Assembly: GCF_003696345.1 (NCBI RefSeq) | Contig: NZ_RFLX01000015.1 | Coordinates: 62,001-126,000, forward strand | DNA: 64,000 nucleotides | Reading direction: 5' to 3' | Source of the DNA: Teichococcus wenyumeiae | Lineage (GTDB): Bacteria; Pseudomonadota; Alphaproteobacteria; Acetobacterales; Acetobacteraceae | Part shown: in pieces, positions 54,656 to 63,447 of the stretch | Layout: every line of letters begins with the position of its first letter | Numbering within the stretch: position 1 is the first letter of the stretch | Notes under the pieces: generated by a model | The model's input: the letters and a program-made list of their open reading frames with translations, nothing else | The model's database searches: none | What the model was told of the DNA's origin: nothing | Made by a program: the position numbers and the translations under genes

Positions 54656-55594
54656 CTATGCCGCGTAGGGCAGCGCCAGCCCCGGCTCGTGCCACGGTAT
54701 GGTCGCCAGCCGCCCGGTGGTGGAGAGGGTGATATAGGCCGTCCGCAGGTCCGGGCCGCCGAAGCAGATATTGGTCGGCATCAGGTCCGGCATCCGGATG
54801 GTGTGCACGATCCGCCCCTCCGGCGAGACGGTGGTGATCTCCCCGCTCACCAGCGTGGCGACGACAATATTGCCGGAGGCCGCGACCGCCAGGCTGTCCA
54901 GCCGCCGGAAGCCGGGGAACTGGCACAGCACGCTGCCGCCGTTGAAGCTGGGCCAGGGCGCCTTGCGCAGCTTGCCCGAGCCCAGGATGTCCCAGGCCCA
55001 GAGCCGCCCCGTCTCCGTTTCCGCCACATAGAGCACCTTGCCATCCGGGGACAGGCCGATGCCATTGGCGCCGCCAGGGATGGGAAAGGCGGCCTCCACG
55101 ATGCGGGAGCCATCCGCCGCCGCCCAGTAGACGCCGCCATGGTCGCGGTCCCGCGGGCGGCTCTTGCCGAGGTCGCTGAACCAGAAGCCTTCCTGCCCGT
55201 CGAAGACCAGGTCGTTCGGCCCCTTCAGGCGCTCGCCGTCGCAGGAATCGTAGAGCCGGGTGATCTCGCCGCTGCGCGGGTCGAGGCGCTCGATGCGGCC
55301 AGTGGTGTAATCCCTGGCCTGCCCGACGGCGCGCAGCATGCCAGGCTCCTCATGCCAGGCGAAGCCGCCGTTGTTGCACAGCACCATCATGCCATCCGGC
55401 CCCAGCGCCAGCCCATTGGGTCCGCCCGGCACCTGCGCGATGACGCTGCGCGCGCCATCCTTCGCGATGCGCGTGACGGTGCGGGCCTCGATCTCCACCA
55501 GCGCCACCGAGCCGTCGGACATGGCCACCGGCCCCTCGGGAAAGCGGAGCCCCTCAGCCATGATGCGCAATTCGGGCGGGGTATCGTCTAACAT
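54656..55594 (-). CDS. SMP-30/gluconolactonase-family protein
   Basis: A 312-residue propeller protein from the ATG 55592-55594, with AAGGAA before it. It has FPEGP with the metal Glu, CNNGGF, GPNDLVFDGQ with the Asn, and LSPDGKVLYVAETE with the Asp. It is the last gene of the ten-gene operon and probably hydrolyses a lactone, possibly an enol-lactone of the pathway. A paralogue is at 23090-23998. Confidence 0.9.
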   Translation of the reverse strand: MLDDTPPELRIMAEGLRFPEGPVAMSDGSVALVEIEARTVTRIAKDGARSVIAQVPGGPNGLALGPDGMMVLCNNGGFAWHEEPGMLRAVGQARDYTTGRIERLDPRSGEITRLYDSCDGERLKGPNDLVFDGQEGFWFSDLGKSRPRDRDHGGVYWAAADGSRIVEAAFPIPGGANGIGLSPDGKVLYVAETETGRLWAWDILGSGKLRKAPWPSFNGGSVLCQFPGFRRLDSLAVAASGNIVVATLVSGEITTVSPEGRIVHTIRMPDLMPTNICFGGPDLRTAYITLSTTGRLATIPWHEPGLALPYAA

Positions 55595-55681
55595 GGCGTT
55601 TCCTTGTGTCATGGCGGAGGGTCCGGCGCATGGCCTGCCCGGCCCCCTGCTTCTTCTTGTGCCGTGAGAAATCCGGGCGGC

Positions 55682-55957
55682 TCAGAGCGCCGAAGGATGC
55701 TTCGCCAGCGCCGTCACCTTGATGTCCATGTAGGGAAACAGCGGCAGGGAGGAGAGGATGCCGTGCAGCTCGTCCGTGTCGGCAACATCGAAGATCGAGA
55801 TATTGGCGTAGCGTCCGGCGACTCGCCACAGATGCGGCCATTTCCCCGAACGCTGCACCTCCAGCGCGAAGGCCTTTTCCCGCGCCTTGATGTCATTGGC
55901 CTGCTCGGCCGGCATGTCGGGGGGAAGGCGGACTTCCATGGCAACATGGAACAGCAT
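55682..55957 (-). CDS. catC: Muconolactone delta-isomerase-like protein
   Basis: A 91-residue protein matching CatC in length and pattern: MLFHVAMEVRLPPDMP, EVQRSGKWPHLWRVAGRYAN and SSLPLFPYMDI. CatC moves the double bond of muconolactone to give beta-ketoadipate enol-lactone. It sits between an NTF2-like gene and an SMP-30 lactonase gene. No catechol dioxygenase (catA) or muconate cycloisomerase (catB) is in the window, so the substrate could be a related lactone. Confidence 0.9.
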   Translation of the reverse strand: MLFHVAMEVRLPPDMPAEQANDIKAREKAFALEVQRSGKWPHLWRVAGRYANISIFDVADTDELHGILSSLPLFPYMDIKVTALAKHPSAL

Positions 55958-55977
55958 GTGGAATCTCCTGGATCGTT

Positions 55978-56430
55978 TCAGCGGCCGGGAAAGGGGCGCC
56001 CGGCCCAGCCCTGGCTGAGCGGCGCGAGGTAGTAGAAGGTGATGACGCGGGACTGGAACCGCCAGCGCCCGTCCCGCCGCACCATGACATCGTCGTAGTG
56101 GCCGGCGGAGACATAGGAGACGCCATCGGTGACCGAGAGATATTCCAGGGTGATCCGCCCCTTCGCGGCGTCGCCCTCGATCTCGACGGTGCCATTGGTG
56201 CAGAAGTGCCAGAAATCCTCGGTGAGCTCCGGCACGCGCCGGCTGAAGAAATCCATCAGCGCCGCATGGCCGCGCACCGCGTCCAGCCCCTGGAAGACAC
56301 CGTCCTCGGTGAAGAGGTCGATGAAGGCGGGCCAGTTCCGGTCATCCAGCAGGTGGCAATAGCGCGCGCGGAGCTGGCCGATCGCCAGCTCATCCTCGAT
56401 GCGCTGGATGCGCTGCTCCAGAGACGTCAT
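55978..56430 (-). CDS. NTF2-like (SnoaL-type) protein
   Basis: A 150-residue cone-fold protein: LARYCHLLDDRNWPAFIDLFTEDGVF-type opening (here RARYCHLLDDRNW) and HFCTNGTVEIEG, GHYDDVMVRRDGRWRF. Members are dehydratases, isomerases or ring-hydroxylating-dioxygenase small-subunit relatives. Its ATG shares the A of the upstream ATPase stop (TGATG). A lyase or isomerase role in the pathway is likely but not shown. Confidence 0.85.
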   Translation of the reverse strand: MTSLEQRIQRIEDELAIGQLRARYCHLLDDRNWPAFIDLFTEDGVFQGLDAVRGHAALMDFFSRRVPELTEDFWHFCTNGTVEIEGDAAKGRITLEYLSVTDGVSYVSAGHYDDVMVRRDGRWRFQSRVITFYYLAPLSQGWAGRPFPGR

Positions 56431-57182
56431 CAGAACATCTCCATCAGCTTGGCATGGTCGGACAGGTCCGCCGGCACGCCGTTGAAGATCATGCGGCCAG
56501 ACTTCATCACGGCCACGCGGTCGGAGGCCGCGAAAGCCTCGCCAACATTCTGCTCCACCAGCAGGATCGACATGCCCAGCTTCTGCTGCAGCGCCCGGAT
56601 CGGCGCCATCAGGTCCTGAAAGGTCTTGGGCGCGAGGCCGATGGAAGGCTCGTCCAGCAACAGGATGGAGGGCCGGGACAACAGGGCGCGCCCGATCGAG
56701 ACCATCTGCTGCTGCCCGCCGGAAAGCTGCCCGGCGCGGCGGCTCCAGAATTCGCGGATGCGCGGCAGGACGGTCAGGACTTCCTCGGTGCGGGCCTCGG
56801 CCTCCGCGCCCTCCAGCCTCGCGGACCAGAGGGCCAGGGCGAAGTTGTCCCGCACCGGCAGGCCCGGGAAGACGCCGCGCCCTTCCGGCACATAGGCCAC
56901 GCCTTCGCGGGCCATGACATCCGGCCTCGGCTGTATCGCCTGCCCGCGCAGGTGGATGGTGCCGGCGCTGGCCTGATGCAGCCCGAAAAGCAGCTTCAGC
57001 AGCGTCGACTTGCCCGCGCCATTATGGCCGACGAGGCAGAGCACCTCCCCCTGCGGCAGCGCCAGGTCCAGCGCCGACAGCACCTCACGGCCGCCATAGC
57101 CGGAGGTGAGGCCGCGCACCTCCAGCGCCGGCGGCGTGCCGGTGGCGGGCATGGCGGCGGTGTGGCTCATCACGGCGCTCAT
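56430..57182 (-). CDS. Liv-type ABC importer, ATP-binding protein (LivF-like)
   Basis: A 250-residue ATPase. Walker A GHNGAGKST near residue 55, signature LSGGQQQM, Walker B ILLLDEPSIGLAP and VEQNVGEA are all present. It has a short N-terminal extension compared with other LivF proteins. It overlaps the LivG-like gene (ATGA). Confidence 0.95.
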   Translation of the reverse strand: MSAVMSHTAAMPATGTPPALEVRGLTSGYGGREVLSALDLALPQGEVLCLVGHNGAGKSTLLKLLFGLHQASAGTIHLRGQAIQPRPDVMAREGVAYVPEGRGVFPGLPVRDNFALALWSARLEGAEAEARTEEVLTVLPRIREFWSRRAGQLSGGQQQMVSIGRALLSRPSILLLDEPSIGLAPKTFQDLMAPIRALQQKLGMSILLVEQNVGEAFAASDRVAVMKSGRMIFNGVPADLSDHAKLMEMF

Positions 57183-57928
57183 GTCCGGCGCTCCCCGAAA
57201 TAGATGCCGATCAGCTCCGGATCGCGCAGGATGGCCTGCGGCTCCCCTTCCGCCAGCTTGGTGCCACGGTCGAGAAAGGCGATGCGTGTCGCGAGTTCCG
57301 TGACGATGTCGAGGTTGTGCTCGATCAGGCAGATCGTCACGCCCTCGGCCACCGCCGAGCGCACCAGCGAGACGAAGCGCGCCCGTGAATGCGGGTCGAG
57401 GCCGGAGGCGGGCTCATCCAGCAGCCAGATGCGCCCGCCCGTCGCCAGGATGCGGGCCATGGACAGGAACTTGCGCTCGGCATAGGCGAGATCAGCCGCG
57501 CGCGCATCGGCCAGCGCCGTCAGGCCAGTGCGGTCCAGCGCCGCCTCGACGGCGGCCTCGCGCGCGCGGCGCGCCTTGCCGCCGCCGGGCTGCCAGAGCC
57601 AGGCGCTGTGCTCGATCGCCGCCAGCACATTGTCCCGCACCGACATGCGGCCGAAGAGCCGCAGGTCCTGGAAGCTGCGGGCGACGCCCATGCGGGCGAT
57701 GCGATGCGGCACCATGCCCCGCACCGCCTTGCCATCGACCAGCACCTCGCCGGCATCGGGCGGGATATTGCCGGTGATCAGGTTGAAGATGGTGGTCTTG
57801 CCGGCACCGTTGGGGCCGACCAGCGCGGTGCAGATGCCGGGCCGCAGGTCCAGGTCCACATCTTGCACCGCCGCGAGGCCGCCGAAACTCTTGGCGAGGC
57901 CCCGGACGGAGAGCGGAAGGTCCGTCAT
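57179..57928 (-). CDS. Liv-type ABC importer, ATP-binding protein (LivG-like)
   Basis: A 249-residue ATPase with Walker A GPNGAGKTT near residue 38, Walker B IWLLDEPASGLDP and LIEHNL. The signature loop reads LAYAERKFLSMARIL, a departure from LSGGQ. Its ATG at 57926-57928 shares a base with the upstream permease stop (TGATG). Confidence 0.95.
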   Translation of the reverse strand: MTDLPLSVRGLAKSFGGLAAVQDVDLDLRPGICTALVGPNGAGKTTIFNLITGNIPPDAGEVLVDGKAVRGMVPHRIARMGVARSFQDLRLFGRMSVRDNVLAAIEHSAWLWQPGGGKARRAREAAVEAALDRTGLTALADARAADLAYAERKFLSMARILATGGRIWLLDEPASGLDPHSRARFVSLVRSAVAEGVTICLIEHNLDIVTELATRIAFLDRGTKLAEGEPQAILRDPELIGIYFGERRT

Positions 57929-58806
57929 CAGCGGCGCCCCGTGGATTGCCCGGCAAGACCCGCGGGGCGGAAGATCATCAGCAGCGTCATGGCGGCGCCG
58001 TAGATGAGCTGCTGCACCGCGCCGATCTGCGTCGCCGGGATGAAGGGCAGGAAGGACAGCGCGGCCGGCAGCAGCAACAGCAGCAGCACGCCGACCAGGG
58101 GCCCCGCCAGCGTCGCGGTGCCGCCGATGATCACCATGGCCATCACCAGGATCGACTGCTCCAGCGTGAAGCTCTCCACGTTCACGAAGGCCATGTAGAA
58201 GGCGAAGAGCGCCCCCGCGACGCCCGCCAGCGTGCAGCCGAGGGCGACCGCCAGCGTCTTCAGCCGCGGCACATCCTTGCCGAAGGCCTCCGCCGCGCTT
58301 TCGCTGTCGCGGATGGCCATCAGCGCCCGGCCGAAGCTGCCCCGCATCAGCATGCGGATGGCCAGCAGCACGCAGGCCAGCACCAGCAGGCAGAAGAGCA
58401 GGAAGGTGGCGGGCGCGGAGATGTCGATGCCGAAGAGCGTCGGCAGCGGGATGCCGACCAAGCCGCCATGGCCGCCGGTCAGGACATGCGCCTCGGAGAA
58501 CAGCGTCACCGCCATCATCTGCAGGCCGAGACTGGCCGCGACAAAATATTCCCCCCGCACGCGCAGCGCCGGCAGCGCGAGGCAAAGCGACAGGGCGCCG
58601 GCCAGCAGGCCGCCCGCGAGGCAGGCCAGCAGCACATCGGGGATGAACAGGATGGCGAGCTGCGCGCCCGTATAGGCGCCGATGCCGAAGAACACGGCAT
58701 GGGCGATGCTGAAGATGCCGGCATAGCCGATCAGCAGGTTCAGGCTGGCCGCCAGGATACCGAAGACCGTGGCCAGGGTGGCCAGATTCAGCAGATAGGC
58801 AATCAT
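57928..58806 (-). CDS. Liv-type ABC importer, permease (LivM-like)
   Basis: A 292-residue membrane protein. The family motif SIAHAVFFGIGAYTGAQL lies near residue 33 and VIIGGTATLAGPLVGVLLL near the end. It starts at 58804-58806 and overlaps the LivH-like stop (ATGA). Confidence 0.95.
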   Translation of the reverse strand: MIAYLLNLATLATVFGILAASLNLLIGYAGIFSIAHAVFFGIGAYTGAQLAILFIPDVLLACLAGGLLAGALSLCLALPALRVRGEYFVAASLGLQMMAVTLFSEAHVLTGGHGGLVGIPLPTLFGIDISAPATFLLFCLLVLACVLLAIRMLMRGSFGRALMAIRDSESAAEAFGKDVPRLKTLAVALGCTLAGVAGALFAFYMAFVNVESFTLEQSILVMAMVIIGGTATLAGPLVGVLLLLLLPAALSFLPFIPATQIGAVQQLIYGAAMTLLMIFRPAGLAGQSTGRR

Positions 58807-59672
58807 CGCGTCACCGCCTGCCCAAAAAGGCCGCTGGGCTTGAACATGATGAAGATGAACAGCACCACGAAGCCCGCCGCGCTGCTCCATTGCGTGTCGA
58901 GCACCGAGACCACCAGGTTCTCCACCACGCCGAGCAGCAGGCCGGCCAGCGCCGCGCCGCGCAGGCTGCCGATGCCGCCCACCACCGCCGCCGCCAGGCT
59001 GATCAACATGACCTGCGCGGAGATCGCGGGCTGCAGGCCGGATGTCACGGCGGTCAGCACCGCGCCCGGCACGGCGAGCGCGGAGCCAAGGCCGAAGGCC
59101 AGGGCCGAGAGCCTGCGGGACGACAGGCCATAGGCGCGCAGCAATTCGGGATTCTCCGACAGCGCGCGCAGGCCGATGCCCGCGCGGCTGCGGTTCAGGA
59201 ACACCCCGACCAGCGCGAAGAGCACCACCGCGACGCCGACCGCCACCCAGAAGATATTCGCGAGGTAGAGCCCGGGCACGACCTCCCTCGCCATGGTCAG
59301 GGCGCTGGGCACCACCGCGAAGCCACGGCCGAAGCCGATCTCGATCAGGCTCTGCACCACGATGGTCATGCCGAAGGCGGCGACGAAGACCGTGAAGAAG
59401 GAGCCTTCGTGGCGCTGGATCGGTCGGTAGATAAAGGCATCCATGCCCAGGCCGAAGGATACCGCGACAACCAGCGCGGCCAGGCAGCCCACCGGCCAGG
59501 GCAGGCCGGCCTGGCTGCACATGAGGAAGGCATAGCCGGCCAGGGCGAAGCTGGCGCCATGCGCCACGTGGAAGATGCGCGTGGCACCGAAGATCAGCGC
59601 GAAGCCAGCCGCCGTCAGGGCATAGATCGCGCCGGTCTGGATGCCGCTGACCAGAAGCTGCAGGAACAGCAT
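58803..59672 (-). CDS. Liv-type ABC importer, permease (LivH-like)
   Basis: A 289-residue permease with SGIQTGAIYALTAAGFALIF and FHVAHGASFALAGY near the start and VVGGIGSLRGAALAGLLLG in the second half. It lies 4 bp after the binding-protein stop. Together with the LivM-like protein it forms the channel. Confidence 0.95.
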   Translation of the reverse strand: MLFLQLLVSGIQTGAIYALTAAGFALIFGATRIFHVAHGASFALAGYAFLMCSQAGLPWPVGCLAALVVAVSFGLGMDAFIYRPIQRHEGSFFTVFVAAFGMTIVVQSLIEIGFGRGFAVVPSALTMAREVVPGLYLANIFWVAVGVAVVLFALVGVFLNRSRAGIGLRALSENPELLRAYGLSSRRLSALAFGLGSALAVPGAVLTAVTSGLQPAISAQVMLISLAAAVVGGIGSLRGAALAGLLLGVVENLVVSVLDTQWSSAAGFVVLFIFIMFKPSGLFGQAVTR

Positions 59673-59676
59673 GGTG

Positions 59677-60792
59677 TCAGGCGATCTTCTGGAAGCTGCC
59701 GCCCTGGATGCGGTTGATCTGCATGGGCATGGACATGGTGCCCTCGTCCCCGAAATTGCCCTCGCCGCCGACCAGCGGGAAGCGGCGGACCCGCAGCAGT
59801 TCCTCGCGCAGGTTCTCGCCGGTCACCGGCTTGTTCGCCTTCTCCAGCCCCTGGGCCAGCAGCGCGAAGAGCCGCATGGCGTTGTAATAGTTCTGGTTGT
59901 AGCTGGTGGGATCGGCATTGTGCTTGGCGCGCCAGTCGGTGACGAAGCGCTGCGTCAGCGGGTCGGCGGCCGACCAGTCGGAGGCCTGGCTGGTGAAGAC
60001 CAGCCCCTCGCTTTCCGGTAAGGTGACGACGGAGGGGATGCTGCCGCTGGAATAGGTCAGGATTTGCTGCGACACGCCGTTGTCGCGCAGCTGCTTCACG
60101 ATCTGCGCCTGCTGCGCGCCATAGCTGGCGAAATAGACGGCATCCGGCTTGGTGTCGCGCACGCGGGCGGCGATGGCCGCGAATTGCTGCGTGGCCGGCG
60201 GGATGCTGAAGCTGCCGGCCAGGCTGCCGCCAATGCCGGGCAGGCTTTCCTTCAACTGCTGCAGGATGCCGTTGCCGAGCGGATCATCGACATAGATCAG
60301 CGCGATGCGGGACAGGTTCTGCTGCTTCAGCCAGGGCAGCAGGGCCTGCACCTCCTGGTTGGCCAGGGGAATGACATTCCAGAAGTAGGGCGAGAGACCG
60401 GCGAGGTCAGGCCCGACACCGCCGCCATTGATCATCATCACCTTGCTGCGGGTGCCGATCGGCGCGGCGGCCTTGGAAACGCCGGTGAAGCCCAGCATCA
60501 CATAGGAGGCCTTGTCCACATTCGCCAGCTTGGTCATGCCGACGGCGCCGCCCTGCGGCGTGGCCTGGCTGTCCTGCGCGCGGATCTCGATGGGCTTCTT
60601 CAGAATACCGTCGGCACGGACATGTTCAGCCGCCAGCTGGATGCCGTTGGTAAAGATCGTGCCGTATTCGGCATTCGGCCCGGCCATTGGGAAGAGCGTG
60701 CCGACGACATAGGCGCTTTCCTGGGCCCGCAGGATGCGCGGCGCGGCCAGCGTGGCGGCGGTGGCAGCAAGCAGGCTGCGGCGATTGAGCAT
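59677..60792 (-). CDS. Liv/HAAT-type ABC importer, periplasmic binding protein
   Basis: A 371-residue type I binding protein with a signal peptide (MLNRRSLLAATAATLAAP, cleavage near LRAQ). It has GTLFPMAGPNAEYGTIFTNG, LIYVDDPLGNG and YNQNYYNAMRLFA, typical of this binding-protein family. It sits between the CoA-transferase genes and the permeases, so it likely binds the pathway's aromatic or dicarboxylic substrate. AGGGAGG precedes the ATG. Confidence 0.94.
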   Translation of the reverse strand: MLNRRSLLAATAATLAAPRILRAQESAYVVGTLFPMAGPNAEYGTIFTNGIQLAAEHVRADGILKKPIEIRAQDSQATPQGGAVGMTKLANVDKASYVMLGFTGVSKAAAPIGTRSKVMMINGGGVGPDLAGLSPYFWNVIPLANQEVQALLPWLKQQNLSRIALIYVDDPLGNGILQQLKESLPGIGGSLAGSFSIPPATQQFAAIAARVRDTKPDAVYFASYGAQQAQIVKQLRDNGVSQQILTYSSGSIPSVVTLPESEGLVFTSQASDWSAADPLTQRFVTDWRAKHNADPTSYNQNYYNAMRLFALLAQGLEKANKPVTGENLREELLRVRRFPLVGGEGNFGDEGTMSMPMQINRIQGGSFQKIA

Positions 60793-60841
60793 TTGGACCT
60801 CCCTGACCTTTTTTCTTTGTCTGACCTCGGCGGCTGCGATA

Positions 60842-61504
60842 TCAGCCCTGCCGCAGCGGCGCGCCTGTCATGGCCTGCAAGGCATCGAAGCCAAGGCCTT
60901 CAACCATATCCACCACGCGGAACCCCTCGGGCGTGACATCGATCACCGCCAGATTGGTGTAGATGCGCGACACGGCGGCAGCCGCGGTGAGCGGATAGGA
61001 GCAGCGCTGCACCAGGCGGGGCTGGCCCTCGCGCGTCGTGTGCTCCATGGCGACCCAGAGGCGGCGCGCGCCCACCGCGAGGTCCATGGCCCCGCCCACG
61101 GCGGGGGCCGTATCCGTCGCCGAAACGGCCCAGTTGGCGATGTCGCCATTCTCCGCGACCTCGAAGGCGCCCAGGACGCAAAGGTCCAGGTGCCCGCCAC
61201 GGATCATCGCGAAGCTGTCGCCATGGTGGATATAGGCGCCGCCCTTGCGCAGCGTCACGGGCTGCTTGCCGGCATTGATCAGCCAGGGGCTCACGGCATC
61301 GGCGGCAGGGGCCGGCCCGATGCCGACGACACCATTCTCCGACTGGAAGATCACCTCGCGGTCTTCCGGCACCTGATCCGCCACCAGCGTCGGGATGCCG
61401 ATGCCGAGATTCACCACCCAGCCTTCGGGGATGTCGCTTGCGAGGCGGCCGGCGATCTCGGTGCGGCTGCGGGGCTTCCAGCCCAGGTCCACTGCGCTCG
61501 GCAT
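60842..61504 (-). CDS. 3-oxoacid CoA-transferase, subunit B
   Basis: A 220-residue protein of the CatJ/PcaJ/ScoB type. The catalytic Glu is in SENGVVGIGPAP, with NLGIGIPTLVAD near the start and GGHLDLCVLGAFEV later. It moves CoA from succinyl-CoA to a 3-oxo acid such as 3-oxoadipate, using a glutamyl-CoA intermediate. It is 12 bp after subunit A on the same strand. Confidence 0.95.
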   Translation of the reverse strand: MPSAVDLGWKPRSRTEIAGRLASDIPEGWVVNLGIGIPTLVADQVPEDREVIFQSENGVVGIGPAPAADAVSPWLINAGKQPVTLRKGGAYIHHGDSFAMIRGGHLDLCVLGAFEVAENGDIANWAVSATDTAPAVGGAMDLAVGARRLWVAMEHTTREGQPRLVQRCSYPLTAAAAVSRIYTNLAVIDVTPEGFRVVDMVEGLGFDALQAMTGAPLRQG

Positions 61505-61516
61505 GGTGGCTTCCTT

Positions 61517-62203
61517 TCAGGCCGCTGCCGTGGCCGCGGCATAGGGCACATGCACGACGCGGTCGACAAAGACGCCCGGCGTGACGATCGCCTCGGGGTC
61601 AAGATCGCCGAGCTCGACGATGTGCTGCGCCTGCGCGACGGTCAGCTTCGCCGCCATGGCCATGACCGGGTTGAAGTTGCGCGCTGATTCCCGGTAGGTC
61701 AGGTTGCCCCAGCGGTCGGCGCGCCAGGCCTCGACCAGCGCCACGTCGCCGTGCAAAGCCTTTTCCAGCAGGTAGGTGCGCCCGTCGATCTCGCGGGTTT
61801 CCTTGCCTTCGGCGAGCAGGGTGCCGACGCCGGTCGGGGTATAGAAGGCCGGCACGCCGGCGCCGGCGGCGCGCATCCGCTCCGCCAGCGTACCCTGCGG
61901 CACGATTTCCAGCTCTATGCGCCCGGCGCGGTAGAGTTCCTCGAAGACCGACGAGCCCGGGCTTCGCGGAAAGCTGCAGACCATGCGCCGCACGCGGCCC
62001 AGTTCCAGCAGCCGCGCCAGGCCCGTGCGGCCGGAGCCCGCGTTGTTGGCAACGACGGTGAGGTCCTTGGCGCCTTGCTCGATCAGGCCCTCGATCAGCG
62101 CATCGGCCTGGCCAACGGCGCCGAAGCCGCCCAGCAGCACGCAGGCACCATCCTGCGTATCGGCGAGAGCATCGGCGACGGTCTGCACGCGCTTGTCGAT
62201 CAT
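61517..62203 (-). CDS. 3-oxoacid CoA-transferase, subunit A
   Basis: A 228-residue subunit. The chosen ATG (62201-62203) gives the family's usual MIDKRV start; an upstream GTG is also in frame. It has VLLGGFGAVGQADALIEGL and FYTPTGVGTLLAEGKE, the CoA-binding region. With subunit B it makes a 3-oxoadipate-CoA-transferase-type enzyme. It is the first gene of the ten-gene leftward operon. Confidence 0.94.
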   Translation of the reverse strand: MIDKRVQTVADALADTQDGACVLLGGFGAVGQADALIEGLIEQGAKDLTVVANNAGSGRTGLARLLELGRVRRMVCSFPRSPGSSVFEELYRAGRIELEIVPQGTLAERMRAAGAGVPAFYTPTGVGTLLAEGKETREIDGRTYLLEKALHGDVALVEAWRADRWGNLTYRESARNFNPVMAMAAKLTVAQAQHIVELGDLDPEAIVTPGVFVDRVVHVPYAAATAAA

Positions 62204-62386
62204 GGAAGCCGGCGCCCCGCGCGGCGCGGTGGGTCCGTCCGGGTCGTCAGGCGTGGGCACATAGCCCCAGAACCTCTGGGTTTCGTCATCTCGCTGGCGC
62301 CTCCCTCGTGGGCCTCCGGCTGTTGCGCCGGGGGCCGTCAGTGCACTTGCGCCGGCCTCTGCGGGCCGTGTGGATTCTTGCGGAGT

Positions 62387-62413
62387 TTGTCCGTATAGCG
62401 GACAATTGTCCGT
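62387..62413. promoter_or_regulatory. Triple half-site operator between CoA-transferase and IclR genes
   Basis: TTGTCCG-TATAG-CGGACAA (62387-62405) is a perfect 7-bp inverted repeat, directly followed by a third half-site TTGTCCGT (62406-62413) in direct orientation with the first. PcaU/PobR-type IclR regulators are known to bind a palindrome plus a third repeated half-site, so this is a good match in layout. The remaining 62204-62583 holds no gene. Confidence 0.7.
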
Positions 62414-62583
62414 GAAACTGCATCATGACGAACTAGCCGCAGCGTGCTGTCAAGCGAATTCTCCACGCGCGACGCGAGGTGAAATGCGCCTTGCGAGCGG
62501 ATGATGCGCAGCAGTATGCGGTTCACGGCATTCGGGCGCGAGACCAGGGATAACGCTATGCAGGCCGCACAGGCGCTTACACG

Positions 62584-63417
62584 GTGACAGCGAATTCTGC
62601 TGCATCTGCGAAGAAGACTTCCCGGCAGGCGGAATCCGACTTGAACGACTCGCCGGCACGCGGGCCCGATTTCGTGGCGGCGCTGGAGCGTGGCCTAGCG
62701 GTGTTGGAGACCTTCGGCCGGGGGCGGGAAAGGCTGACGCTGACCGAGGTTGCGGCGCATACAAATCTCAGCCGCGGCACCGCGCGGCGCTTCCTGCTGA
62801 CGCTGGTGGAGCTGCAGTTCCTGGCGAGCGACGGCAAGAACTTCTGGCTGACGCCGCGGGTGCTGGACCTCAGCCACGGATACCTTTCTTCCTTCGGGCG
62901 CGGCGATGTCGCGCGGCCGATCCTGCAGGCGGTGTCGGAGAAGTTCCAGGAGTCCTGCTCCATGGCGGTGCTGGAGGGCGCCGACGTGATCTATGTCGCG
63001 CGGGTCGAGGCGCGGCGCGTCTTTTCCTCCCGCATCGATGTCGGCACGCGGCTGCCGGCCCATTGCTCCTCGCTGGGCCGCGTACTGCTGGCGGCCCTTC
63101 CCGAGGATCAGTTCGAGGCCTGGCTGGGGCGGCATGAACTGACAGCCTGGACAGAGCGGACGATCACCGACCCCGGGCGTTTCCGGGCACGGATTCAGGA
63201 AGTGCGGCGCGCCCGGCATGCGATCATCGATGGGGAGATGGAACTCGGCATCCGGTCCGTCGCCGTGCCCATCGTCAACCGGCTTGGCGCCACAGTGGCC
63301 GCGTTGAACATCGGCACATCGGCGGCGCGCGTCTCGCTCGACCAGTTGCGCCGCACCTTGCTGCCGGCACTGCGGGAAGCCGCGCAACAGATCGGCGCCG
63401 CCCTCGATGGCTGGTAA
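62584..63417 (+). CDS. IclR-family regulator (PcaU/PobR/PcaR-like)
   Basis: A 277-residue regulator starting at a GTG. After an unstructured N-terminal 30 residues, FVAALERGLAVLETFGRGRE and LTEVAAHTNLSRGTARRFLL form the winged helix; the ligand domain has RLPAHCSSLGRVLLAAL and GEMELGIRSVAVPI. This branch controls beta-ketoadipate-pathway genes in response to aromatic acids or beta-ketoadipate. It is divergent from the CoA-transferase/importer operon and upstream of the alpha/beta-hydrolase gene. Confidence 0.93.
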   Translation: MTANSAASAKKTSRQAESDLNDSPARGPDFVAALERGLAVLETFGRGRERLTLTEVAAHTNLSRGTARRFLLTLVELQFLASDGKNFWLTPRVLDLSHGYLSSFGRGDVARPILQAVSEKFQESCSMAVLEGADVIYVARVEARRVFSSRIDVGTRLPAHCSSLGRVLLAALPEDQFEAWLGRHELTAWTERTITDPGRFRARIQEVRRARHAIIDGEMELGIRSVAVPIVNRLGATVAALNIGTSAARVSLDQLRRTLLPALREAAQQIGAALDGW

Positions 63418-63447
63418 CGCCGTGAGAACGAGAAACGGGAGAGGCAG

